This document shows, piece by piece, positions 38,347 to 48,641 of a stretch of DNA of 53,543 nucleotides; position 1 is the first letter of the stretch, and every line of letters starts with the position of its first letter. The stretch lies in contig CANHXO010000003.1 of assembly GCA_947464595.1 (NCBI GenBank), positions 1 through 53,543 of the forward strand. The letters run 5' to 3'. Below the pieces are notes generated by a model. It was not told the origin of the DNA. It searched no databases and saw only the letters and a list, made by a program, of their open reading frames with translations. This DNA is from Cytophagaceae bacterium (GTDB lineage Bacteria; Bacteroidota; Bacteroidia; Cytophagales; Spirosomataceae). Position numbers and translations under genes: made by a program.

Positions 38347-39616
38347 TTTTACAGAACGAGATAAAAAAGTTATTTGGCATCCATTTACCCAACACCACAT
38401 TGAGCCCAATTCTATAGCCATTACGCGAGGGGAAGGCGCTTATTTATATGATGAAGATGGAAATAAGTACATAGACGCCATTGCGTCCTGGTGGGTTAAT
38501 TTACATGGCCATTCGAATACCTACATGGCCGAAAAAGTGTATGAACAGGCGCTCAAACTTGAACAAGTTATTTTTGCTGGCTTTACTCATGAGCCCGCAA
38601 TTCGTTTGGCCGAAAGGTTATTAAGTCATTTACCTTCCAATTTCCAAAAGGTATTTTACTCCGACAATGGATCTACAGCCGTGGAGGTTGGCGTTAAAAT
38701 GGCCCTACAATTTTTTCACAACCAAGGCCAAATAAAAAGAAGAAAAATCATTGCGCTAACGGATGCCTATCATGGAGATACGTTTGGAGCCATGAGTCTA
38801 GGAGCTCCTAGTGCTTTCAATGCGCCTTTTCAAGATATGCTTTTTGAAGTAGAGTTCATTCCTAATCCCAACCAAGCATTAGAGTGCCTTAATGACCTTG
38901 AAACTAAATTAAAGGATTCGGATGAATATGCGGCCATCATTTTCGAACCTCTCATTCAAGGTGCCGGGGGCATGAATATGTATCCCGCTGAAACCTTAGA
39001 TCAAATCATTTCCATGGCTAAAAAGCATGGATTACTTTGCATTTCGGATGAAATCATGACGGGTTTTGGGCGTACGGGGAAATGGTTCGCCATGGATTAT
39101 TTACAACAAAAACCTGATATTCTTTGCTTATCTAAAGGACTAACGGGAGGCATGATGGCCATGGGAGTAACGGTTTGCTCGGACCCACTATTTGAATCCT
39201 TCCTTTCTTCTGATCGAAAGAAGACGCTTTTCCATTCCCATTCCTTTACGGCAAATCCGCTCGCATGTGCCGCAGCAAACGCCAGTTTAGACCTGATGGA
39301 AAAAACAGAAACTTGGTCCCAAATAGCTGCCATCCAAGAGAGTCATGCCGCCTGGAAAAATAAATTACAAAATCACCCCGTCATTAGAAATATTCGTTGT
39401 TGGGGAACGATTGTGGCCTGCGAAATAGACACCCCCGAAAAAGATGGTTATTTGAATCCAATCCGAGGAAAAGCATATGACCACTTCATAAAAAAAGGGA
39501 TCCTTTTGAGACCCCTGGGTAATACCTTATATATTTTACCTCCCTATTGCATTAAGCCTTCGGAATTAACAACTATTTATCTTGAAATTGAAGAATTTGC
39601 CAATCAGATTAATTAG
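38324..39616 (+). CDS. bioA: Adenosylmethionine-8-amino-7-oxononanoate aminotransferase
   Basis: VIWHPFTQHH, IASWWVNLHGHSN, SDEIMTGFGRTGKWFAM, LCLSKGLTGGMMAMG; likely start MPNPSQNN at 38324, overlapping bioD by 23 nt. Confidence 0.95.
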   Translation: MPNPSQNNFTERDKKVIWHPFTQHHIEPNSIAITRGEGAYLYDEDGNKYIDAIASWWVNLHGHSNTYMAEKVYEQALKLEQVIFAGFTHEPAIRLAERLLSHLPSNFQKVFYSDNGSTAVEVGVKMALQFFHNQGQIKRRKIIALTDAYHGDTFGAMSLGAPSAFNAPFQDMLFEVEFIPNPNQALECLNDLETKLKDSDEYAAIIFEPLIQGAGGMNMYPAETLDQIISMAKKHGLLCISDEIMTGFGRTGKWFAMDYLQQKPDILCLSKGLTGGMMAMGVTVCSDPLFESFLSSDRKKTLFHSHSFTANPLACAAANASLDLMEKTETWSQIAAIQESHAAWKNKLQNHPVIRNIRCWGTIVACEIDTPEKDGYLNPIRGKAYDHFIKKGILLRPLGNTLYILPPYCIKPSELTTIYLEIEEFANQIN

Positions 39617-40043
39617 GTATTTTCGTTGATTGCCAAGAAAGCATCTGCCATCTCTTATCCTGAAAAATCCAAACATCTGTATATTTAAGGTGATTATAGG
39701 TAAACGAGCCGTCCTTAGCTTGATTTTTAACCTTAACAATACCCGTAATTATACCAAATTTTCCATAAATCCGAGGCGTTAATTCTTCAGATTCAATGGA
39801 AGCATAAATCGTTTTCTTAGAGACAATAGAACCTACATAGGATGCTTTATTATCCGTAAGCGCATTGGAATGATTGTAAATTAAATCCGCATGTAATACC
39901 GCATTTAATCCAGCTTCATCTTGCCCAATCATGACCTTAAAGCGGCTTAATTCAGCTTCACGTAAGGTTTCAATACTCGGCTTTTGTGCTTGTGCAGTAA
40001 CAGCCATCAAAATGCCAGAAATTAATAAAATGATTTTTTTCAT
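39609..40043 (-). CDS. Secreted DUF4440/NTF2-like protein
   Basis: 144 aa with signal peptide; ELSRFKVMIGQDEAGLNAVLHADLIYNHSNAL..., YTDVWIFQDKRWQMLSWQSTKI. Confidence 0.8.
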   Translation of the reverse strand: MKKIILLISGILMAVTAQAQKPSIETLREAELSRFKVMIGQDEAGLNAVLHADLIYNHSNALTDNKASYVGSIVSKKTIYASIESEELTPRIYGKFGIITGIVKVKNQAKDGSFTYNHLKYTDVWIFQDKRWQMLSWQSTKIPN

Positions 40044-40070
40044 AGTATGTTTATTTATTAGGTGTGCAAA

Positions 40071-41669
40071 TTAATAATTATTTAAGACTAAATCAGCACC
40101 TTTTTCTCCAATAGCCATGGCTATTGCATTGGTATTTCCAGAAACTAAATCGGGCATAATGGAAGCATCAATCACGCGCAATCCATTGATTCCCTTGACT
40201 CTTAACGAGGATGGGTCACAGACAGAGGCAGAATCTTGCCCCATTTTACATGTGCCGATAGGATGATAAACGCATTCTGTAGCTCGTTCAATATGTTTTT
40301 CGATTAATTCTTCTGTCAACTCCCCTGCCGGATAGGCTAATGCATTCCCCAACCTAAGGTGATCAAATTCACGAGATAATAATATTTGATGCGCCAATTT
40401 CACCCCTCTTTTTAACGTAGCTAAGTCCTTCCCTGCAGAATCCGTTAAATATTGAGGATCAATAATGGGTGCATCAAAGGGTGATTTAGAGTGTAAACCC
40501 ACATAACCCCTACTTTCAGGTTTTAATAAAGTAGGCAAGCAGGTAAATCCGTCACGTACCGGCATTTTTCTATAATCATACATATCCAAAGACCATGCGG
40601 AGGAAAAATGGAATTGTAAATCTGGCTGAGCCGATTGATTCACCGAATCATAAAATGCGCAACCCTCTAACGGGCTAGCAGCCAGTGGACCTCTCTTTTT
40701 ACTCACATAGGTCAAGAAATTGGAAATCGAAATGGCCGCATTGAATGAGGCGCGTTGGGTTTTAGCCTCGGCATGCATGTTAACAAATAAATGATCCGAT
40801 AGATTTTTTCCCACGCCAGGTAAATTCACTTTACTGGAAATGTGGAAAGACTTTAAATAATCCGCATCCCCAATCCCCGATAACATTAAGATTTGAGGGC
40901 TCTGAAAAGATCCCGCGGATAAAATAACTTCTTTGTTGGCCCTAAACGTGGTAGCCGATTTGCTATTTTTCAAATAGCCTTCAACACCTTTCACCTGATC
41001 TCCTTCAATGATTAATTGGCTTACGTGAAAGCGACTGATGACTTTTAAATTTTTTCTTTTTAAAATAGGTCGTATGAATGCACTTGCTCCCGTAACCCTT
41101 TCTCCGTTCGCAATCGCAAATTGGAACATTCCAGCTCCAATTTGATTAGCCCCATTGAAATCGGTATTTTTGGGAATGCCTACCGATCCACAAGCCTCAA
41201 TAAATGCTTGGCCAAAAATGGTATTTTGAACGGGATTTGAAACTGTTAAAGGACCTCCTTGACCATGAAATTCATTCTGGATGTCTAAATTATTTTCTGA
41301 TTTTTTGAAATACGGAAGCATGTCGGCATATGACCAACCCTTACAACCCATCGCTTCCCAAGCATTCAAATCTGCCTTATTCCCTCGAATGTAAGCCATG
41401 CAATTGATGGCGCTACTCCCTCCCATCGCCTTTCCTCGCGGTTGGTATAGCCTACGCCCACCCAATTTCTTTTGAGGTTCGGTAAAAAAATTCCAATTCA
41501 TTTCCGTTCCATTTAACAATGGATAGGAAGATGGCGTGGAAATCCTAGGATCATGGCTATCCATTCCCGCTTCCACGAGCAGCACCTGAATTTCTGGATT
41601 TTCAGTGAGTCGGTTTGCTAAAACACAACCGGCAGTGCCTGCGCCAACAATGATAAAATCAAAGGACAT
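40071..41669 (-). CDS. GMC-family FAD oxidoreductase (choline dehydrogenase-like)
   Basis: FDFIIVGAGTAGCVLANRLTENP, RGKAMGGSSAINCMAYIRG, C-terminal GLRVIDASIMPDLVSGNTNAIAMAIGEKGADL. Confidence 0.95.
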   Translation of the reverse strand: MSFDFIIVGAGTAGCVLANRLTENPEIQVLLVEAGMDSHDPRISTPSSYPLLNGTEMNWNFFTEPQKKLGGRRLYQPRGKAMGGSSAINCMAYIRGNKADLNAWEAMGCKGWSYADMLPYFKKSENNLDIQNEFHGQGGPLTVSNPVQNTIFGQAFIEACGSVGIPKNTDFNGANQIGAGMFQFAIANGERVTGASAFIRPILKRKNLKVISRFHVSQLIIEGDQVKGVEGYLKNSKSATTFRANKEVILSAGSFQSPQILMLSGIGDADYLKSFHISSKVNLPGVGKNLSDHLFVNMHAEAKTQRASFNAAISISNFLTYVSKKRGPLAASPLEGCAFYDSVNQSAQPDLQFHFSSAWSLDMYDYRKMPVRDGFTCLPTLLKPESRGYVGLHSKSPFDAPIIDPQYLTDSAGKDLATLKRGVKLAHQILLSREFDHLRLGNALAYPAGELTEELIEKHIERATECVYHPIGTCKMGQDSASVCDPSSLRVKGINGLRVIDASIMPDLVSGNTNAIAMAIGEKGADLVLNNY

Positions 41670-41729
41670 CTTACCTATTTTTAAATTAATTCTTTAAATT
41701 TCAATATTTTTATGGAAAAAGCGACATAA

Positions 41730-42311
41730 ATGTCCACATTTAACAGCTATTTAGTTTTAGGATTTCAGCACATAATGAATTGGCAGGCTTTAGATCACCT
41801 GTTATTCATCTTTTCCATTACGTGCATGTATAAATTCTACGATGCAAAAAAGCTCTTTATTTTAATTACCGCCTTTACGCTGGGCCATTCCTTGACTTTA
41901 GCCTTAGCCACGTTACATTGGATTAACTTCTCACAAAACTGGATTGAATTTTTAATTCCCTGTACCATTTTATTTTCTGCCCTATCCAATTTGAATTTTA
42001 AGGAGCAAAAAAGTAGAACCGAAAAATTGCCGAGATCCAAATTTATAACGGTATCCGTTTTTGGATTAATTCATGGATTGGGATTTTCGAATTACCTACA
42101 AAGCCTATTAGGAAAAGAAAGCTCTATTATTTCCCCATTGCTTGCATTTAATATCGGATTAGAGCTAGCTCAAATCATCATCGTTCTTTCCATCCTTATC
42201 TTTTCTTCCATCTTCATTGAGCTTTTCAAAACCAAACTGAGGTATTTTGTCCTGGCTACTTCGGGCATAATCATTGGCCTAGCTTTGCCTATGGTCCTTG
42301 AACGCTGGTAA
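41730..42311 (+). CDS. HupE/UreJ-like membrane protein
   Basis: 193 aa; GFQHIMNWQALDHLLFIF, TAFTLGHSLTLALA, FGLIHGLGFSNYL. Confidence 0.85.
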   Translation: MSTFNSYLVLGFQHIMNWQALDHLLFIFSITCMYKFYDAKKLFILITAFTLGHSLTLALATLHWINFSQNWIEFLIPCTILFSALSNLNFKEQKSRTEKLPRSKFITVSVFGLIHGLGFSNYLQSLLGKESSIISPLLAFNIGLELAQIIIVLSILIFSSIFIELFKTKLRYFVLATSGIIIGLALPMVLERW

Positions 42312-42334
42312 AATTTAAACCTTAATTCAAAAAA

Positions 42335-42360
42335 AATGCCCTGATTCTCATCAAGGCATT
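42335..42360. terminator. Intrinsic terminator between convergent HupE-like and nrdB genes
   Basis: AATGCC-c-TGAT-tctc-ATCA-a-GGCATT. Confidence 0.7.
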
Positions 42361-42381
42361 TCATTTCCAGAAAACGGAACT

Positions 42382-43362
42382 TTAAAAATCTTCATCCATG
42401 GAGAATGACATAGAATCTTTGTCAGACATTACACCTGATTTTTGATACTCAGCCACTCGTTTTTCAAAGAAATTAGTCTTTCCTTGCAATGAAATCATCT
42501 CCATAAAATCAAATGGATTCGTCGCGTTATAATGTTTTTTACAACCTAAAGAAAGCAACAAACGATCCGCAACAAAATCAATGTATTGACACATCAACTC
42601 GGCATTCATACCAATCAGTGAAACTGGCAAGGCAACGGTAACAAATTCTTTTTCAATCTCAACGGCATTTAAAATAATTTCATAAATACGCTCTTGAGAA
42701 ATTTTATTTTTAATGTGATCCGTGTACAATAAACAAGCGAAATCACAGTGCAATCCTTCATCACGAGAAATCAACTCGTTGGAAAACGATAAACCAGGCA
42801 TTAAGCCACGCTTTTTCAACCAAAATATAGAACAAAAACTACCTGAGAAGAAAATTCCCTCTACTGCAGCAAATGAAATCAAACGCTCTACAAAACTATC
42901 ACTCTCAATCCATTTTAATGCCCAATCCGCTTTCTTCTTCACACAATCAATGGTTTCAATGGCACGAAGCAAATGATCCTTTTCTTTTGGGTCGTTGATA
43001 TAGGAGTCAATCAATAATGAATATGTTTCTGAATGAATGTTTTCCATCATGATTTGGAAACCATAAAAACATTTAGCCTCCGCATATTGAACTTCTTTCA
43101 AAAAGTTATTAGCTAAATTTTCATTAACAATTCCATCTGATGCAGCAAAAAATGCCAAAACATGAGAAATAAAATGACGCTCTCCGTCATTCATCTTTTT
43201 CCAGTCAGCTAAATCTTGTTGTAAATCAATTTCTTCCGCAGTCCAAAAGGACGCTTCCGCTTTCTTATAAAACTGCCAAATATCATCATGTTTTATAGGA
43301 AATAAAACGAAACGATTAGGATCTTCAACCAATAAAGGTTCTGCAAAAGTAGATGTAGACAT
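42382..43362 (-). CDS. nrdB: Class I ribonucleotide reductase small (beta) subunit
   Basis: 326 aa; [32 protein letters not shown] (E, H ligands and Tyr), [24 protein letters not shown]. Confidence 0.95.
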   Translation of the reverse strand: MSTSTFAEPLLVEDPNRFVLFPIKHDDIWQFYKKAEASFWTAEEIDLQQDLADWKKMNDGERHFISHVLAFFAASDGIVNENLANNFLKEVQYAEAKCFYGFQIMMENIHSETYSLLIDSYINDPKEKDHLLRAIETIDCVKKKADWALKWIESDSFVERLISFAAVEGIFFSGSFCSIFWLKKRGLMPGLSFSNELISRDEGLHCDFACLLYTDHIKNKISQERIYEIILNAVEIEKEFVTVALPVSLIGMNAELMCQYIDFVADRLLLSLGCKKHYNATNPFDFMEMISLQGKTNFFEKRVAEYQKSGVMSDKDSMSFSMDEDF

Positions 43363-43453
43363 ATGTTAATAAAATGAATTCGAATTTATGAATTTCTTAC
43401 TGATATACAAGACTGATTTAGCGCCAAAATGTTTTAAAAAATTCAAAAAAAAA

Positions 43454-44050
43454 TTAAAAGAAAAATCCACCCACCTGAACGACAAATGCAGAGCCATAAG
43501 GGGACATTGTTTCTGAATAATTTAAATCATACATGAGCGATAAATTTATCCCAATCCTGGAACCAATTCCTATCCCAACCAAGAAAGGATTAGAATACTT
43601 ACTCGAAACACCGGAAGACATATCGTTAAAATTTTCCAACTGCGCCGTTAGATATCCTTGGCCAATCAAAGCCGCTAATGCCGGGATTTGTTGACGCACA
43701 AAAATACGCTGCCCCAACAAATTACTGGTTGCTTTAAACCCACCAACATTCAAAGAATAATATTGATAAGTCATCCCTAGGCCTATTATGGTCTGATTTG
43801 TTAACAAATAACCTGCCATAGGTGAAACACCTATACTCGTAGGATTTCCAAAACTCAAACCTGAAATACCTCCACCGAAATGCAAACGCTCCCTAAAACT
43901 AAGCTCACTAACATCCGGCTCTATATCCAAATCACCTCTTGCCCCCTCCTCTTTAATGACGATTGGATCTTGGGCTACTAAATCAGGCGTGTAGGCCAAA
44001 AAAGAAAATAAAATCAGTACGACTAACCTTTTCATAACATCCATATTCAT
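43454..44050 (-). CDS. Predicted outer-membrane beta-barrel-like protein of unknown function
   Basis: 198 aa with signal peptide MKRLVVLILFSFLAYTPDLVAQ and alternating beta-strand sequence ending VVQVGGFFF. Confidence 0.6.
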   Translation of the reverse strand: MNMDVMKRLVVLILFSFLAYTPDLVAQDPIVIKEEGARGDLDIEPDVSELSFRERLHFGGGISGLSFGNPTSIGVSPMAGYLLTNQTIIGLGMTYQYYSLNVGGFKATSNLLGQRIFVRQQIPALAALIGQGYLTAQLENFNDMSSGVSSKYSNPFLVGIGIGSRIGINLSLMYDLNYSETMSPYGSAFVVQVGGFFF

Positions 44051-44190
44051 TCAAAATTTACTCCATCATTCAGCTTAACATTCAGCTTAATTTGTAATTT
44101 AACAAAGCTACAAATCACAACTCAAATATCACATACAAAAAGGGATTTTAAAAATCTCTAGATTGATAATTTTTATCAAGTTAAAAGGTT

Positions 44191-44198
44191 TATTTTTG
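44191..44198 (+). promoter_or_regulatory. -7 element TATTTTTG immediately upstream of the uvrA start codon
   Basis: TAnnTTTG match ending 4 nt before the ATG at 44203. Confidence 0.5.
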
Positions 44199-44202
44199 CA
44201 CC

Positions 44203-47058
44203 ATGAATGATTTAAAAACGGGCACCGCAAGCCCGTCGGCCCTTGAAAATCTCGACCCGAAAACACACATCATAATTAAAGGTGCTCGTGTCCACAATTT
44301 GAAAAATGTGGACGTGGCCATCCCTAGAAATCAATTTGTTGTGATCACGGGTCTTTCTGGATCTGGAAAATCATCCTTGGCCTTTGATACTTTGTTTGCG
44401 GAAGGCCAACGCATGTACGTCGAAAGTTTAAATTCCTACGCGCGTCAATTCTTAGGTAGAATGGAGAAACCTGCGGTAGATTATATTAAAGGGGTTTCTC
44501 CAGCCATTGCCATTGAACAAAAAGTAAACACTAAAAATCCTCGTTCGACCGTCGGCACAAGCACAGAAATCTACGACTATTTGAAATTACTTTTTGCCCG
44601 CATCGGGAAAACATATTCACCTACGTCAGGAAAAGAAGTCAAAAAAGATTCCGTTTCCACAATTGTGGATTGGGTGGGTACGCATCCTCAAAAGAAAGTC
44701 CTCATTTTAGCTCCTTTGATCTCGAATGCGGAAAGAAAACTACCAGATGAATGCCAACTCTTAATTCAAAAAGGATATACTAGATTGAAATTTGAGGGGG
44801 AAATTATTGACTTAGAAGAGCTCGTAGAAGATGCTAATCAATTAAAATCACTGAGTAAAAAACCGACTGAAATTGCCATCCTGATCGACCGATTAATTAG
44901 CCAACCCGAGGATGAGGAAACGATATTTAGACTGGGCGATTCGGTACAAACAGCCTATTTTGAAGGCGAAGGGGTATGTTGGATTGAAGTGGAAGGAGAA
45001 AAAAGAAAAATATTTTCCAACAAATTTGAATTGGACGGCATTGCTTTTGAAGAGCCTAGCCTAAACCTATTCTCCTTTAACAATCCTTATGGTGCTTGTA
45101 AAAACTGTGAGGGCTATGGAAAAGTACTGGGATTAGATCCTGATTTAGTGATTCCAGACCACGATTTATCCGTCTATGAAGGAGCGATTGCACCTTGGAG
45201 AAGTGAGCGAATGGGCGAATGGCTTCATCCATTATTAAGAAATGGCATCCATTTTGATTTTCCCATCCATCGGCCATATAAAGATCTGACAGAAGCTGAA
45301 AAAAAACTTCTTTGGAAAGGCAACAAATATTTTTCAGGCTTGAGTCAATTTTTTGAACACCTGGAGAAAGAGACCTATAAAATTCAGTACCGGGTCATGT
45401 TATCACGTTACCGGGGCAAAACAACTTGTCCTGAATGCCAAGGATCAAGATTGAGGGGAGATGCGGCCTATGTTAAAATTAACCAAACATCGATTATTGA
45501 TCTAGTTCTTTGGCCTATTTCCAAAGTAAAATCATTTTTTGATGCGCTAGATTTAAGTACCCACGATCAATCGATTGCTAAAAGAATATTGATTGAAATT
45601 AATAACCGTCTGGACTATATGAATCGGGTGGGCTTAGGTTATTTAACCTTAAACCGGCTGAGCTCAACCTTATCTGGCGGGGAGTTCCAACGCATTAAAT
45701 TAGCTACTTCGTTGGGGAGTGCTTTAGTAGGTTCCATGTATATTTTGGACGAGCCCAGCATTGGATTACACCCACGAGACACAGAAAGACTCATTTCTGT
45801 GTTGGACATGTTGAAAAAAATGGGCAACACGGTTATTGTCGTAGAGCATGAAGAAGAAATCATGCGCGCTGCAGACCAGATTATTGACATCGGTCCAGAG
45901 GCGGGAAGGCATGGGGGCCAACTCGTATTCCAAGGAAATCTAGAGGATGCGTTGGCGGATAAAATAACGGATAGCCATACCCTTCGATTTTTAAATGGGG
46001 CGGACCAAATTGATATTCCGACGATACGGAGAAAATCGTTGGCCCATATTGAAATTACGGGGGCACAAGAAAACAATTTGAAAAATTTAGATGTCAAAAT
46101 CCCATTGGGAATCATGACGGTTGTGACCGGAGTAAGTGGGTCAGGAAAATCGACGTTGATTAGGAAAATTTTATACCCTGCTTTGTTGAGAAATCTCCAG
46201 TTGGGAACCGAGGAAACAGGAAAGTTTAGAGAGATAAAAAGAAGTTTACAAAAAATAGCAGGAGTGGAAATGGTGGACCAACAACCCATTGGGAAATCGT
46301 CCAGATCCAATCCAATCACCTACATCAAAGCATATGATGCCATCAGGTTATTATATTCTGAGTTGCCGATGGCCAAATCCCGCGGATATAAACCGGCACA
46401 TTTTTCATTTAATGTGGAAGGTGGTCGCTGTGAAACCTGTCAAGGGGAGGGTGAAATAACGATTGAAATGCAGTTTATGGCCGACATTAAATTGACCTGC
46501 GAATCTTGCGGGGGAAAGCGATTTAAGCAGGAAATTTTAGAGGTCACCTTTCAAGATAAAAACATAGCAGAAATTCTCGACATGACCGTGGAGGAAAGTA
46601 TTCCTTTTTTTAGGGAAAAATTGCCCCGAATTGCTGAGAAAATTGACCCCCTTTTCCAAGTGGGCCTTGGTTACATTAAGTTAGGTCAATCCTCCAATTC
46701 ACTGTCGGGCGGCGAAGCCCAACGTGTCAAACTGGCTAGTTTTTTAGGAAAAGGGAATTCCAATAAAGGAAAAACCTTGTTTATTTTTGATGAACCTACC
46801 ACGGGTTTACATTTTCATGACATTAAAAAGTTGCTCAAGGCATTGAATGATTTGGTGGAACAAGGAGATACCGTGGTCATCATTGAACATAATATGGAGG
46901 TCATCAAATGTGCGGATCATATCATCGACTTGGGTCCTGAGGGCGGAGAGCAAGGAGGACATTTATGTTTCGAAGGAAGTCCTGAAGAAATGATTCATTT
47001 AAAAAATAACCCAACGGCTTTTTACTTAAGTCAAAAAATTCCTGCCAAAAAACACTAA
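44203..47058 (+). CDS. uvrA: Excinuclease ABC subunit A
   Basis: 951 aa; VITGLSGSGKSSLAFDTLFAEGQRMYVESLNSYARQFLGRMEKP, CxxC zinc motifs CKNCEGYG/CPECQGSR and CETCQGEG/CESCGGKR, two ABC signatures. Confidence 0.96.
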   Translation: MNDLKTGTASPSALENLDPKTHIIIKGARVHNLKNVDVAIPRNQFVVITGLSGSGKSSLAFDTLFAEGQRMYVESLNSYARQFLGRMEKPAVDYIKGVSPAIAIEQKVNTKNPRSTVGTSTEIYDYLKLLFARIGKTYSPTSGKEVKKDSVSTIVDWVGTHPQKKVLILAPLISNAERKLPDECQLLIQKGYTRLKFEGEIIDLEELVEDANQLKSLSKKPTEIAILIDRLISQPEDEETIFRLGDSVQTAYFEGEGVCWIEVEGEKRKIFSNKFELDGIAFEEPSLNLFSFNNPYGACKNCEGYGKVLGLDPDLVIPDHDLSVYEGAIAPWRSERMGEWLHPLLRNGIHFDFPIHRPYKDLTEAEKKLLWKGNKYFSGLSQFFEHLEKETYKIQYRVMLSRYRGKTTCPECQGSRLRGDAAYVKINQTSIIDLVLWPISKVKSFFDALDLSTHDQSIAKRILIEINNRLDYMNRVGLGYLTLNRLSSTLSGGEFQRIKLATSLGSALVGSMYILDEPSIGLHPRDTERLISVLDMLKKMGNTVIVVEHEEEIMRAADQIIDIGPEAGRHGGQLVFQGNLEDALADKITDSHTLRFLNGADQIDIPTIRRKSLAHIEITGAQENNLKNLDVKIPLGIMTVVTGVSGSGKSTLIRKILYPALLRNLQLGTEETGKFREIKRSLQKIAGVEMVDQQPIGKSSRSNPITYIKAYDAIRLLYSELPMAKSRGYKPAHFSFNVEGGRCETCQGEGEITIEMQFMADIKLTCESCGGKRFKQEILEVTFQDKNIAEILDMTVEESIPFFREKLPRIAEKIDPLFQVGLGYIKLGQSSNSLSGGEAQRVKLASFLGKGNSNKGKTLFIFDEPTTGLHFHDIKKLLKALNDLVEQGDTVVIIEHNMEVIKCADHIIDLGPEGGEQGGHLCFEGSPEEMIHLKNNPTAFYLSQKIPAKKH

Positions 47059-47066
47059 ATTTGAAC

Positions 47067-48545
47067 ATGTTTTCTGCTGAAACCCTTGCTGGATTATCCC
47101 AAAAATTGGACCAAGTTGTTCAGGGTTTTTCACTGATGCTTCCAGAATTATTAGTCATGGGATTGCTGGTTTTAGGAATTTTTGCCGAGTTATTTATCCA
47201 TGGAAAATCTGAAAAATTCAGTTCTTCTTGGCGTTATTTCATCTCATTAATAGGCTTATTATTTGTTTTAGCATTGGCCTTCCAAAGGCTCCAAAATGGC
47301 CTACATGGGTTTGCTTCCTTTGCTTTATTTTGGATAACGCCCGCCAGCAATGCCATCAATTTATTGATTTTAGCTTTAGGATTTTTAATCTTATTGCTGA
47401 GCCAAATAACTGAAAAAAAAATAAGCATAGAGGAGCAAATAGGATTTTTCAGCATTTTATCTGGCTCTCTGTTAACAGGCATTAGCAATCATTGGCTTAG
47501 TCTTTTTTTATCAATTGAATTAATGTCTCTGGGCACTTATTTGTTGGCCGGTATTCGAAAAGATTCCGAAGGTGCACGTGCAGCATTGCCCTATGTGCTT
47601 TTTGGAATGGCAACATCCGCCATATTTCTCTATGGAGTTTCATTCCTATATGGACTTTCCGGCACGATGTCCTTCAGTAACCCAGCATTTACACGTATTT
47701 TTTCTTCTGCAGATCCCTTATTTGTGGGAATAAGTTTAGGCCTTATTTCATGCGCATTACTGTTTAAAATGTCATGGGCACCGTTACATCCTTGGAGCCC
47801 GGATGTATTGGAAACCTTATCAGCCCCTTGGATGGCTTGGATATCCATAGCTCCTAAAATTGCCGTAAGTTGGCTAGGAATCCGATTGATTCATTTCATC
47901 CCCACTGACATAAGCTTATACGTTGCAGCTTTAGCGATTTTAACCCTTTTGATTGGAAATTTAGGGGCTTTGAACCAGAAGCACACCAAGCGTTTATTGG
48001 CCTATTCTAGCATCGCTCATGGAGGATTTATGGCCATGATTTGGCTTTCCCCTGCCAAGGAGGCTACAGAAGCATTATTGTTTTATGGCCTCACCTATGG
48101 CATAAGTACCATTTTGGTATTCTTTTTAGCAGAAAATTCGGAGGAAAATGCTGCGGAAGGGACCGATGATTTGAACTTTTGGAAAGGACTTTCCAAATCG
48201 CAACCGATTAAATCCCTCTTATTATTCATGGGTTTTATAGCCCTCATAGGACTCCCCCCTGCAGGAACATTCCTCGCTAAAATCACCTATTTTTCATTGC
48301 TGTGGGAATCCATGCAAGCGCGCGATAGCATAGCGACGATTACGCTTTTAAGTGTGGCCATTTTTTCCACGGCCATTTCCGTTTATTACTATTTAAAAAT
48401 TCCCTTTTACATCTATTTTAAGAAATCTGAGGTGGACCAGGCGATTAAAACGGAAAAGAATATGTGGATTTTTGGATTAATAGCTATTGGAATAATCCTT
48501 TGTTTAATCGCCCCCAATGAAATTTTTAATTTTTGGAATTTGTAG
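47067..48545 (+). CDS. nuoN: NADH-quinone oxidoreductase subunit N
   Basis: Polytopic; LFLSIELMSLGTYLLAG, LFKMSWAPLHPWSPDVLE, LGALNQKHTKRLLAYSSIAHGGFM; likely start at ATG 47067. Confidence 0.9.
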   Translation: MFSAETLAGLSQKLDQVVQGFSLMLPELLVMGLLVLGIFAELFIHGKSEKFSSSWRYFISLIGLLFVLALAFQRLQNGLHGFASFALFWITPASNAINLLILALGFLILLLSQITEKKISIEEQIGFFSILSGSLLTGISNHWLSLFLSIELMSLGTYLLAGIRKDSEGARAALPYVLFGMATSAIFLYGVSFLYGLSGTMSFSNPAFTRIFSSADPLFVGISLGLISCALLFKMSWAPLHPWSPDVLETLSAPWMAWISIAPKIAVSWLGIRLIHFIPTDISLYVAALAILTLLIGNLGALNQKHTKRLLAYSSIAHGGFMAMIWLSPAKEATEALLFYGLTYGISTILVFFLAENSEENAAEGTDDLNFWKGLSKSQPIKSLLLFMGFIALIGLPPAGTFLAKITYFSLLWESMQARDSIATITLLSVAIFSTAISVYYYLKIPFYIYFKKSEVDQAIKTEKNMWIFGLIAIGIILCLIAPNEIFNFWNL

Positions 48546-48641
48546 ATTAAAAAAATGTAAAATTAACGCTTAGCTTCCCTAATAATTCCCTAATTTTAAC
48601 ATGATTTTTAAAACGAATTCTTCTCCTACAAATAACATCTG

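Noticed and set aside
45639-46319. 226-aa antisense ORF on the minus strand within uvrA
   Set aside because: Fully overlaps the strongly supported uvrA frame; no recognisable domain; explained by codon bias shadow.
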